Shown in pieces: positions 28,948-35,506 of a stretch of DNA of 39,521 bases. Under the pieces are notes generated by a model, which ran no database searches, was not told where the DNA came from, and saw nothing but the letters and a program-made list of their open reading frames with translations. A program made the translations under genes and the position numbers. Position 1 is the first letter of the stretch. The number at the start of each line of letters is the position of its first letter. Source of the DNA: a virus; the IMG/VR virus record IMGVR_UViG_3300021406_000024, positions 1 to 39,521 of that record; one strand, written 5' to 3'.

Positions 28948-29271
28948 ATGTCTAGACACAGCATAGCCAGGCATATAAAGCGGTGGGCTGACTTACCCAC
29001 GCTGCCGATACCGGGCGGCCTCGCCGATCCCATCACGGACGGTGACATGGCGACGCTCGACGAGCTACAGGAGCGCGTGTTCGGCGTGCTCGACGAGGCG
29101 TTCATGGACGGGCGGCCATTCGGCATCGCCCCCGACAGTGCACCGTCGGAACGCTTCTACTACGAGGAGCGTTGGGCCGCAGGGCTGGAGCTGGGCTATC
29201 ACTACTGGCCCGATGACCGCGCGGCGGAGCTGCTTGCCGTGTGGCGCAGCCAATTGGATGGCATCGCATGA
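28948..29271 (+). CDS. Hypothetical early protein
   Basis: A 107-residue acidic protein, ATG after AGGAAGGTTGATTCCCG. Helical central part (LDELQERVFGVLDEAFMDG) and an aromatic C-terminal half (FYYEERWAAGLELGYHYWP). ATGA overlap with the next gene. No family recognised. Confidence 0.5.
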   Translation: MSRHSIARHIKRWADLPTLPIPGGLADPITDGDMATLDELQERVFGVLDEAFMDGRPFGIAPDSAPSERFYYEERWAAGLELGYHYWPDDRAAELLAVWRSQLDGIA

Positions 29272-29591
29272 GCGACTTTGTAATCCAGTACGCGATAAGG
29301 CTCCCCAATGGCGCGCTGTACTGCAGGCCAAAGGCCAGCGCCTACAACACGATGGCCTACATGTTCGGCGCGACAGCGCGTGAGCCCCAGCGCGAGCTGG
29401 CCGTGTTCGATGACCGCGCCGACGTCGAGAAGCTGCTGAACGACATGCGCGAGATGGCAGCCGAGGTCGGCGTCGACAACCTCGGCTGCTGCATCGTGCA
29501 GCGCCTCTGCTCGCCATTCACGTCCGACGACCCAGGAGACGAGTTCGCCGCGGCGGTTATCGAGTGGGTTGCAAGGCAGGGGAACTCATGA
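29268..29591 (+). CDS. Hypothetical early protein
   Basis: A 107-residue protein from the ATG at 29268, coupled to the previous stop. Alpha/beta layout: FVIQYAIRLPNGALYC, ELAVFDDRADVEKLLNDMRE, then GCCIVQRLCSPF. Resembles small phage proteins of unknown role. Ends with ATGA into the next small frame. Confidence 0.55.
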   Translation: MSDFVIQYAIRLPNGALYCRPKASAYNTMAYMFGATAREPQRELAVFDDRADVEKLLNDMREMAAEVGVDNLGCCIVQRLCSPFTSDDPGDEFAAAVIEWVARQGNS

Positions 29592-29695
29592 GCGACATGT
29601 CACTAAAAGAACTCGTCACGCTGTGGCTTATCTGCTGCGTTCTCACCATCGGAACAGGGCTGGCTACACGGATGGTATTGGAGCACCTGCTGTGA
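29588..29695 (+). CDS. Small membrane peptide
   Basis: A 35-residue frame with a hydrophobic helix (LVTLWLICCVLTIGTGLA). Coupled upstream by ATGA and downstream by GTGA to the HNH gene. Possible inner-membrane peptide; function unknown. Confidence 0.45.
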   Translation: MSDMSLKELVTLWLICCVLTIGTGLATRMVLEHLL

Positions 29696-30216
29696 GCGAA
29701 ACATGGCGCGCTGTCGTGGGATTCGAGGAAAACTACGAGGTTAGCGACCATGGCAATGTCCGCACCGTTAGGCGGTGGCGACGGAACCGATATAGCGGAT
29801 ATTGGCGCGAACCGCAGCCTGTAACTAGACACCGGATGCGGTCTGGCCACTTCCGTGTTTATCTCTACCCGCCCAGCCAGCCGACTAAGCATGAAGGCTG
29901 CTTAGTGCATCGCCTTGTCTTGACCGCGTTCGTCGGCGAGTGCCCAGCCGATAAAGAAGGCTGCCACCGCGACGGCGATCCGGCCAATAACCATGTGAGC
30001 AACCTGTATTGGGGCACAAAGTCAGAGAACCAGCTCGACAGCATCAGGCACGGTACTCACAACAGTTTCGCGAAGGCACAGAGGACGCACTGTCGGCGCG
30101 GCCATGAATACACACCGGAAAACACCTACCTTGTGCCGCCCGATAGGACGGCCCGGCGCTGCAAAACCTGCGTTCAAGAACGACTCGATGCCCAAAAGAT
30201 GGCGGTGGCCCGATGA
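29692..30216 (+). CDS. NUMOD4/HNH homing endonuclease with zinc tail
   Basis: A 174-residue protein, GTG start at 29692. NUMOD4 N-terminus (WRAVVGFEENYEVSDHGNVR), HNH_3 core (LVHRLVLTAFVGE, CHRDGDPANNHVSNLYWGT), and a C-terminal zinc ribbon HCRRGHEY...RRCKTCVQE. Such enzymes nick DNA and spread by homing. A frame overlap with both neighbours shows it is well integrated into the early operon. Confidence 0.8.
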   Translation: MSETWRAVVGFEENYEVSDHGNVRTVRRWRRNRYSGYWREPQPVTRHRMRSGHFRVYLYPPSQPTKHEGCLVHRLVLTAFVGECPADKEGCHRDGDPANNHVSNLYWGTKSENQLDSIRHGTHNSFAKAQRTHCRRGHEYTPENTYLVPPDRTARRCKTCVQERLDAQKMAVAR

Positions 30217-30347
30217 CTGAAATACAGACTGTGCCCACTCACTGGCTCGGGTTTTGCGACACCTGCCGCGCGGCCAAGACGTTTCCAACTGCGCGTGAGC
30301 GTGAGCTGTGGCTGAAGTACCACCCGCACGAGGAAGAGGGCGAATGA
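30213..30347 (+). CDS. Small CxxC protein
   Basis: A 44-residue frame, ATG overlapping the HNH stop, with GFCDTCRAAKTFPTARERE and a His near the end. One Cys-X2-Cys pair plus His residues could bind zinc. Common type in mycobacteriophage early operons. ATGA into the next gene. Confidence 0.5.
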   Translation: MTEIQTVPTHWLGFCDTCRAAKTFPTARERELWLKYHPHEEEGE

Positions 30348-30493
30348 GCGGCACGATGGGCCACTGGTCGGGAAAGGCCGTGTGTCCGGTTTGTAAGCGC
30401 ACCGTCGCCGTGTCCGATATCCGTGGCGTCGCCCATGCGCACGCCGACAAGATCGGCTCACCGTGCCCAATGTCAGGAAGGCCTTTGTCATGA
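30344..30493 (+). CDS. Small CxxC protein
   Basis: A 49-residue frame from the ATG at 30344. It has VCPVCKRTVAVSD, then HAHADKIGSPCP: two Cys, two His and a further Cys, a likely single zinc site. ATGA into the next gene. Confidence 0.5.
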   Translation: MSGTMGHWSGKAVCPVCKRTVAVSDIRGVAHAHADKIGSPCPMSGRPLS

Positions 30494-30819
30494 CCCGTTA
30501 CGTGCTCCACGTTGTGGCCATGTGCGCGGGCCTCTACGCGGCTGTGTCGTGGACGTTCGGCGCGCTGACCGATGCCGGCGTGGCCGGCGCCCTCGCGGGC
30601 GCAGCCGTGGTGATGGCCGAGTTCGCGGCGTACTGCGAGCGCGGGCGCATGTACAAAGGGCGCGAGGCCGTTTGGGCGCGGCGCGAGGCGATTACACGCG
30701 AGGACATCGACCTTCGCTGGGGGCCTGACTTTTACCAACAGATCAACCAGGAGCGGTTGCGGCAATACCGCGAGGCTGAGCGGGCGCTATGGCCGTTCGA
30801 CGTGGGGAGTCCCGAGTGA
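30490..30819 (+). CDS. Membrane protein, unknown
   Basis: A 109-residue protein from the ATG at 30490. Two hydrophobic helices (~5-24 and ~32-48) are followed by a charged helical tail (CERGRMYKGREAVWARREAI). Probably an inner-membrane protein. Overlaps the RecE-like start. Confidence 0.5.
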   Translation: MTRYVLHVVAMCAGLYAAVSWTFGALTDAGVAGALAGAAVVMAEFAAYCERGRMYKGREAVWARREAITREDIDLRWGPDFYQQINQERLRQYREAERALWPFDVGSPE

Positions 30820-31640
30820 GCGTCCCACCCGAGGATGGAATCTTTGCAGGGATAGATGAGGCCGAATACCACGCCGACCTCGGCAGCCTGTCGTCGTCGG
30901 GCGGGCGTCAGATCCTGTCCAGCCCGGCGAAGTTCAAGTATCGCCAAGACAATCCAGAGCACTCGACGGCGTTCGACATCGGCAGCGCAGTTCACACAAT
31001 GGTGCTGGGCGAAGGTGATGAGATCGTCCGCGTGCTGGCGGCCGACTGGCGCAGCAAGGAAGCGAAGGCGCAGCGCGACGCCGCATACGCCGAGGGCAAG
31101 ATACCGCTGCTTGCAACGGATCACGAAGCTGCGCTGAGCATGGTCGCTGCCGTGTGGAATCACCCAACCGCCGCAGCACTATTCGCCCAAGGGGACGCCG
31201 AACAAACGTTGCTATGGCATGACCACGAGACAGGCGTGCGTCTGCGCGCCCGCATCGACTGGCTGCGGCCCGGCGCGCACCGGCTCATCGCTGTTGACCT
31301 GAAAACGTCTGGCGTGTCGGTGAACCCGCAGGAGTGGGGCAGCACGGCGGCGAAGTGGAAGCTGTACTTCCAAGCGGCGTGGTATCTCACGGCTTTGGAG
31401 GCGCTCGGGCTGGACGAGAACCCGGCCTTCGTCTTCGTCAACGCGGAGAAGGAGCCGCCGCACCTGGTCAGCGTGACGCAGTTGACCGAGGACGCCATCG
31501 CGCTCGGCCGGCGTCAGATGCGCAGGGCCATCGACGTTTACGCGAAGTGCGTCGAGAACGACGAGTGGCCCGGCTACTCACCAGAGATTCACGTCGTGGA
31601 CTTGCCACGATGGGCCTACTACCAGGAAGGTACAGCATGA
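30816..31640 (+). CDS. RecE-like PD-(D/E)XK exonuclease
   Basis: A 274-residue protein from the GTG at 30816, overlapping the upstream stop, with GGGGAGTCCC before it. Motifs of the RecE/Cas4-type nuclease: GSAVHTMVL (His60), RARIDWL (Asp148), AVDLKTS (Asp161, Lys163) and QAAWYLTAL (Gln186, Tyr190). It would resect double-strand ends 5' to 3' and hand the single strand to RecT, encoded next with a 4-base overlap. A Cas4 role is unlikely given the partner. Confidence 0.8.
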   Translation: MSVPPEDGIFAGIDEAEYHADLGSLSSSGGRQILSSPAKFKYRQDNPEHSTAFDIGSAVHTMVLGEGDEIVRVLAADWRSKEAKAQRDAAYAEGKIPLLATDHEAALSMVAAVWNHPTAAALFAQGDAEQTLLWHDHETGVRLRARIDWLRPGAHRLIAVDLKTSGVSVNPQEWGSTAAKWKLYFQAAWYLTALEALGLDENPAFVFVNAEKEPPHLVSVTQLTEDAIALGRRQMRRAIDVYAKCVENDEWPGYSPEIHVVDLPRWAYYQEGTA

Positions 31641-32431
31641 CCGCCGCGCAGAGCACTGAAATTGAGATCCTGCCCGCTGCTCGACCCGTTCAATCGCCGG
31701 TGCTGGCACAGCTCATGGAGCACGCGCAGGCGATGGCCACGGCTAAGCAGCTCGCCGACGCGCTCTGTGGCACCGATATGGTGCCGCAGGACTACAAAGG
31801 CAAGCCCGCCAACGGCGCCGCGGCCATCCTGTACGGGGCTGAGATCGGGCTGAACCCAATCCAGGCGCTACAGAACATCTTCGTGATTCACGGGCGCCCA
31901 GCTATCTATGCGCGCACCGCTATCGCCCTGGTGAAGTCGCACGGCGTCAAGCTGCAGACCATCGAGTCATCCAACGAGACCGTCACGGTGCGCGGCACGC
32001 GCGATGACGAGATTGAGGAAGTGACTTGGACGATGGAGGACGCCAAGCGCGCTGGCTACACCAAGAACGCCAAGTACAGCACCAACCCGCGCCAGATGCT
32101 GTACGCCAAGGCGGCGATGGAAGTCTGCCGCAACCTCGCGCCCGACGTGCTGCTCGGTATCGCTTACAGCCGCGAGGAATTGGAGCTCGAGCAGCCGGTC
32201 ACGGTGGTGCGTTCCGAGCGCTCAGCTGTCCGCGTGACCACCGACGAGATCCTCGGCGACCGTGTCACCAACGCGCTGGCTATAGCCCGCGCCAGGGCTG
32301 CCGGGTTACAGCCCGAGCCAGGCGATCTGGTTGAGCCGACGCCAGACCCAGTCGAAACCGACGCCGAGCCAATCGACCGTAGCGACGAGGTCGCCGAGCT
32401 ATGGGCCGCTGAAGCGGACGCCGAGGGGTGA
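31637..32431 (+). CDS. RecT-like single-strand annealing protein
   Basis: A 264-residue protein from the ATG at 31637; longer in-frame starts overlap the nuclease gene. RecT features: KPANGAAAILYGAEIGLNPI, ALQNIFVIHGRPAIYA, and TWTMEDAKRAGYTKNAKYST followed by PRQMLYAKA. It binds ssDNA and anneals homologous strands in phage recombination and replication. The acidic C-terminus (~215-264) is a usual partner-binding tail. Works with the upstream nuclease. Confidence 0.85.
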   Translation: MTAAQSTEIEILPAARPVQSPVLAQLMEHAQAMATAKQLADALCGTDMVPQDYKGKPANGAAAILYGAEIGLNPIQALQNIFVIHGRPAIYARTAIALVKSHGVKLQTIESSNETVTVRGTRDDEIEEVTWTMEDAKRAGYTKNAKYSTNPRQMLYAKAAMEVCRNLAPDVLLGIAYSREELELEQPVTVVRSERSAVRVTTDEILGDRVTNALAIARARAAGLQPEPGDLVEPTPDPVETDAEPIDRSDEVAELWAAEADAEG

Positions 32432-32562
32432 GCTGGCACCGAAACGCCTACGGCTTGTGGTGCGCCTGCTTCCTCACCTATCGGCCAGATAGCGGGGACG
32501 GCTGCCCGGCCTACTGCTGCCCCGAGGTCCCGATGCCCGAAGTACAGGAGCCGCAGGAGTGA
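32428..32562 (+). CDS. Small Cys-rich protein
   Basis: A 44-residue frame, GTG overlapping the RecT stop. Contains LWCACFLTY and GCPAYCCPE, five Cys likely to bind metal. Coupled to the next frame (GTGA). Confidence 0.45.
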   Translation: MSWHRNAYGLWCACFLTYRPDSGDGCPAYCCPEVPMPEVQEPQE

Positions 32563-32738
32563 GCCGGCCGAACCTGTCCGACGAACTCAACGACCGCGAC
32601 AGCGCCACCGTTCAGGACGCCCTGACGCGACGGTGCGAGGTCTGCAAGGCAAAGCCGGGGGAGGACTGCCGAAGCCTCACCCAGGGCAATGCGGGACTAC
32701 CGGGGCGATTAGTTCACTACATGAGGACGGCTGATTAG
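32559..32738 (+). CDS. Small zinc-finger-like protein
   Basis: A 59-residue frame, GTG at 32559. RRCEVCKAKPGEDCRSL and later LVHYMRT give three Cys and a His, the known pattern of a small actinophage zinc protein. Its TAG overlaps the GTG of the replication gene. Confidence 0.5.
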   Translation: MSRPNLSDELNDRDSATVQDALTRRCEVCKAKPGEDCRSLTQGNAGLPGRLVHYMRTAD

Positions 32739-33439
32739 TGTCTTGGTTTCCCGTCGATGACGCGCTCCACAGCCATCCAAAGGCCCGAAAAGCGGGTCTA
32801 GAAGCCATGGGTTTATGGACTGTCTCAGGTTCTTTTTGCATGGCATATCTAACTGATGGATTCATAAGTGAATGGTGGGTCAAGCAACAGCCCCGCGGCT
32901 TGGTACTAGCCAAGCGGCTCATTGAGGCCGGGCTGTGGCGACGATCCAAAAAGGCTGGTGAAGAAGGGTTTCAGTTCCACGACTGGAAACCAGAATGCAC
33001 CAAAGCGCACGTCCTGGAAGCGCGTGAGAAGGCTCGCCAGCGGAAGGCTAAGTCGCGCGCGTCACAGGGGGAGTCACGCGTGACGGGACATGTGACGGAC
33101 GCGTCCCGTCACGCGTGTGTCCCCTCAACAACCCAACCCAACCCAACCCAACCCATTACTAAAGAACTCAATTTGGGAGGGGAAGTTACGCAAGTAGGCG
33201 CGACAGAACCCCCGCCCAGATGCCCTAAGCATTTGAGCCACCCGGACCCGCCGAACTGCATCGCATGCCGAGATGCCCGGAAGGCCAACGAAACCTGGCA
33301 CGCCGGCGAGCTCGACCGTCGGCGCCAAGCACGCGCAGCCGCCGCAGCCATCGCCGACAACTGCCCGATCTGTCATGGCACGAAGTGGATTCCAGACACC
33401 GAGCCAGCCGTGAAATGCGACCACCAGGAGGTTTCGTGA
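32738..33439 (+). CDS. Replication initiation protein (winged-helix type)
   Basis: A 233-residue protein. The N-terminal ~90 residues (WFPVDDALHSHPKARKAG, LWTVSGSFCMAYLTDGFI, LAKRLIEAGLWRR, FHDWKPE) match phage replication proteins with a winged-helix DNA-binding domain of the lambda O/DnaA-loader type. A low-complexity linker (~105-150) contains repeats. The C-terminus has Cys/His pairs (CPKHLSHPDPPNCIAC, CPICHGTKW, a final CDH) forming zinc ribbons. It may recruit host helicase. The linker coincides with the candidate origin at 33056-33180. Confidence 0.65.
   Translation: MSWFPVDDALHSHPKARKAGLEAMGLWTVSGSFCMAYLTDGFISEWWVKQQPRGLVLAKRLIEAGLWRRSKKAGEEGFQFHDWKPECTKAHVLEAREKARQRKAKSRASQGESRVTGHVTDASRHACVPSTTQPNPTQPITKELNLGGEVTQVGATEPPPRCPKHLSHPDPPNCIACRDARKANETWHAGELDRRRQARAAAAAIADNCPICHGTKWIPDTEPAVKCDHQEVS
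33056..33180 (+). other. Candidate replication origin inside the replication gene
   Basis: CACGCGTGACGGGAC (33075-33089) and its exact reverse complement (33103-33117) form a 15-base inverted repeat around 13 bases, in a run of GTCAC/GTGAC words (33061, 33074, 33081, 33093, 33109). This is followed by five AACCC units (33130-33154) and an AT-rich stretch (about 33155-33176). Iterons within the initiator gene followed by AT-rich DNA is the plan of lambda ori within O. No experiment supports this yet. Confidence 0.5.
33130..33154 (+). repeat. Pentanucleotide repeat (AACCC)x5
   Basis: Five perfect AACCC units. The minus strand has five GGG tracts separated by TT, a sequence able to fold into a G-quadruplex. 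The unit is not a multiple of three, so a slip would change the frame of the replication protein's zinc-ribbon end. Confidence 0.85.
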
Positions 33440-33600
33440 AACCCATCCACGACGCCGATCAGCTCGCCAACGCGCGCAAGGCATCGGCCAAAGCCGCCCG
33501 TGAACGACACACGAAGCCCAAGACGGTCATCGACTGGGACGCGGCCATTGAACGTCTCACGGCGATGTTGGACGGCATCGACGGGAAGGCTGAGCAATGA
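33436..33600 (+). CDS. Small helical protein
   Basis: A 54-residue frame, GTG at 33436 with AGGAG seven bases before and 4-base overlap with the replication gene. Ala/Lys-rich helix (DADQLANARKASAKAARERH) then IDWDAAIERLTAMLDGI. Overlaps the WhiB start (ATGA). Confidence 0.5.
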   Translation: MKPIHDADQLANARKASAKAARERHTKPKTVIDWDAAIERLTAMLDGIDGKAEQ

Positions 33601-33962
33601 CATTCCCGCTGCTCAACACCGAGCCCTGGGTCGACCAGGCACTCTGCGCGCAGGTGGATGCCGAGATGTTCTTCCCCGAGCCGTGCGGCGGCGTCAAGGC
33701 AGTCAGGCAGGCCAAAAGAGTCTGCGGATCGTGCCCGGTGCGCGAGCAATGCCTCGAGTACGCGCTGGCACATGGCGAACGGTTCGGCGTGTGGGGCGGT
33801 GCATCTGAGCGTGAACGTCGCCAGATGAAACGCGAACGCCCCCGACGCACCCATTGTGACAAGGGCCACGCACTTGAGTACACGGGCCGCCGACCAGATG
33901 GCCGCTGCGCCCAATGCAGCCGCGAATGGAACCGGGCGCGACGACGGGACGGTGTTGCGTGA
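33597..33962 (+). CDS. whiB: WhiB-family transcription factor with extra zinc ribbon
   Basis: A 121-residue protein. Four Fe-S cysteines Cys17, Cys43-X2-Cys46 and Cys52 and the GVWGG turn (64-68) define WhiB. From ~85 it continues with HCDKGHALEY...GRCAQCSREW, the zinc ribbon usually seen at the end of phage HNH proteins (compare the one at 29692). Phage WhiB proteins can repress host whiB genes and block septation or superinfection. Overlaps both neighbours. Confidence 0.85.
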   Translation: MTFPLLNTEPWVDQALCAQVDAEMFFPEPCGGVKAVRQAKRVCGSCPVREQCLEYALAHGERFGVWGGASERERRQMKRERPRRTHCDKGHALEYTGRRPDGRCAQCSREWNRARRRDGVA

Positions 33963-34840
33963 GCCAATGCCAACGCTGCGCCGGCCGCGCGCAGTTGTTC
34001 CTGTGCTCGACTTGCTCAAATGAGCTGCGCGAGATGCTGAAAGGCCTTGCGCACGGCCAGAAGCTGGCCGGAGGCAAGTTCGGCTCCGGCTGGATAGAGA
34101 ACCTACAAGACGCAGTTCTAGGCCGCACACGGCTAGGCGAGAGTGCAAGACGGTCATCTGACAGGACAACGCCGCTCATGGTTCACCTAGATGCGTCGAA
34201 GTTGCTCGATCAGGTTCACGCGACGTTGATCCGATGGGTTCAGGGCATCTGCGAGACGCGCGGAATCGACTGCCCCGCGCTGAGGTTTTACCCGCGTGAT
34301 TTCATCGGGCCACTACCGCCGGATGGCTACCGTGGCCATGCCGGCGACACGCGAAGCGCCGCGATCTGGCTCGCCAAGCACGTCAACGCGATTGCCTGCG
34401 ATGAATCAGCCGGCATGTGCTACCGCGAGATCAAAGACGTGATCGACGCGATTGAGCGCATGATCAATCGGCCCGAGTCTGATTACGTGACCTGTGGCCC
34501 ATGTCCAGCGATGCTTGCCGACAACTATGGCCAGCGCAAATGCAACACCGCGCTGACAGCCGCCCGTGACGACGCCGAAATCCAGTGCCCAGAGTGTGGG
34601 ACGACACACAACGTCGAGCAGCTACGGCGCCATCTCTGGACGGGTGTCGATAAGTGGCTGCTGACGTACTACGAGCTCAAGCTCGTCATTGCCGCGTATG
34701 GCGATCCGATACCCGAGCGCACGCTGCGACACTGGCGCGCCACCGACAAGCTCAAGCCGCGCGGATACCGCGGCGAGAGTCCGGCGTATTGGCTGGCCGA
34801 TGTGCATGAACTACGGAATGACAAAGCCGAAGTGGCGTGA
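33959..34840 (+). CDS. Zinc-ribbon and HTH-type protein
   Basis: A 293-residue protein from the GTG at 33959 (4-base overlap with WhiB). N-terminal SQCQRCAGRAQLFLCSTCSN and mid-protein CGPCPAML, CPECGTTHN form zinc ribbons. The C-terminus (~235-285) reads as a helix-turn-helix (LKLVIAAYGDPIPERTLRHW, then DKLKPRGYRG, YWLADVHEL) of a MerR/Xis-like kind. Frequent at this place in mycobacteriophage early operons. Likely DNA-binding; target unknown. Confidence 0.65.
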   Translation: MSQCQRCAGRAQLFLCSTCSNELREMLKGLAHGQKLAGGKFGSGWIENLQDAVLGRTRLGESARRSSDRTTPLMVHLDASKLLDQVHATLIRWVQGICETRGIDCPALRFYPRDFIGPLPPDGYRGHAGDTRSAAIWLAKHVNAIACDESAGMCYREIKDVIDAIERMINRPESDYVTCGPCPAMLADNYGQRKCNTALTAARDDAEIQCPECGTTHNVEQLRRHLWTGVDKWLLTYYELKLVIAAYGDPIPERTLRHWRATDKLKPRGYRGESPAYWLADVHELRNDKAEVA

Positions 34841-34861
34841 ACTACATCCATGTAATTCGTG

Positions 34862-34870
34862 TGCTATCCT
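34862..34870 (+). promoter_or_regulatory. Extended -10 promoter
   Basis: TGC-TATCCT (34862-34870) fits an extended -10; no good -35. Transcription would start near 34877, upstream of the terminator at 34910. Confidence 0.4.
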
Positions 34871-34876
34871 TGCCGC

Positions 34877-34939
34877 TAGTGGCGTATTCAGCGCGCCCTA
34901 AAACTCCCGCAGCGTCCCTCTGGGGCGCTGTTTTCGTTT
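34877..34939 (+). ncRNA. Candidate small RNA between promoter and terminator
   Basis: The 117-base gap 34841-34957 holds an extended -10 followed, about 40 bases after the predicted start, by an intrinsic terminator. No convincing frame lies between. Transcript of ~60 bases predicted. Could also be an attenuated leader of the 34958 operon. Confidence 0.35.
34910..34939 (+). terminator. Intrinsic terminator
   Basis: CAGCGTCCC, loop TCT, GGGGCGCTG (9-base stem with one G-T pair) then TTTTCGTTT. A textbook terminator, the clearest in the window. It closes the early operon, separating it from the structural block that follows. Confidence 0.85.
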
Positions 34940-34957
34940 CGGCGAATCGAGGCCAAG

Positions 34958-35185
34958 ATGGCCGTTACCGAGACCAGGCTCCTGCCAAAGTCGCTGGTTA
35001 ACGAGTGCCATCACGCCCTCGCGCGCCTTCGATTAGTCCGCGACATCGACAAAGACCACCCGGTCATCCCCACGCTGCCCCACCCCATCGACTGCGACAT
35101 ATGCACAGCGGGACGACTGGTTGACATCCTGATCGACGAGATCACCAAAGCGATCGGAAATGCAGCGAAAGTGAGCAAGCCATGA
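34958..35185 (+). CDS. Hypothetical protein
   Basis: A 75-residue protein, ATG at 34958. Helical ends and CDICTAGRLVDILIDEITKA after a His/Pro-rich middle; three Cys and several His could bind a metal. First gene after the terminator. Coupled to the next by ATGA. Confidence 0.5.
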   Translation: MAVTETRLLPKSLVNECHHALARLRLVRDIDKDHPVIPTLPHPIDCDICTAGRLVDILIDEITKAIGNAAKVSKP

Positions 35186-35310
35186 ATCCCTATCACGTCG
35201 ATGTTGACGTCCACCAGGACGAGCACGCCAACGCGGTGCGCATAACATTCGCGCCGGTGATAGAGCCCGTCGAGATCGTCGTTGACGAAGACGATGCCGA
35301 CGAATACTGA
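35182..35310 (+). CDS. Small acidic protein
   Basis: A 42-residue frame, ATG overlapping the previous stop. Beta-type (NPYHVDVDVHQDE, VRITFAPVIEPVEIVV) with a strongly acidic end. It overlaps the next gene by 17 bases. Confidence 0.45.
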   Translation: MNPYHVDVDVHQDEHANAVRITFAPVIEPVEIVVDEDDADEY

Positions 35311-35506
35311 CCGCGGACATATTCACCACGTCCCCATCGTCGGGCGCCCGCCGGCCGAGGGTGAAGTCCGGCACACGGTCATCTTCGACTCCAAAACCGG
35401 CCGCAAGATCGGATCGAGCCCCCACGTGCACGTCGAACAAACCTCCTACGACGAAGTTGACGGCGTTGTCACCACCACACTCAAATTCACACTGAAGGGC
35501 GACTAG
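35294..35506 (+). CDS. Hypothetical protein
   Basis: A 70-residue protein from the ATG at 35294 (a TTG at 35282 is an alternative). His-rich beta strands: GHIHHVPIVGRPPAEGEVRH, then SPHVHVEQT. Ends directly before the GTG of the adaptor gene. Function unknown. Confidence 0.45.
   Translation: MPTNTDRGHIHHVPIVGRPPAEGEVRHTVIFDSKTGRKIGSSPHVHVEQTSYDEVDGVVTTTLKFTLKGD

Noticed and set aside
30816-31640. Cas4-like nuclease
   Set aside because: The fold is shared, but the direct coupling to RecT makes a RecE-type recombination nuclease the better call.
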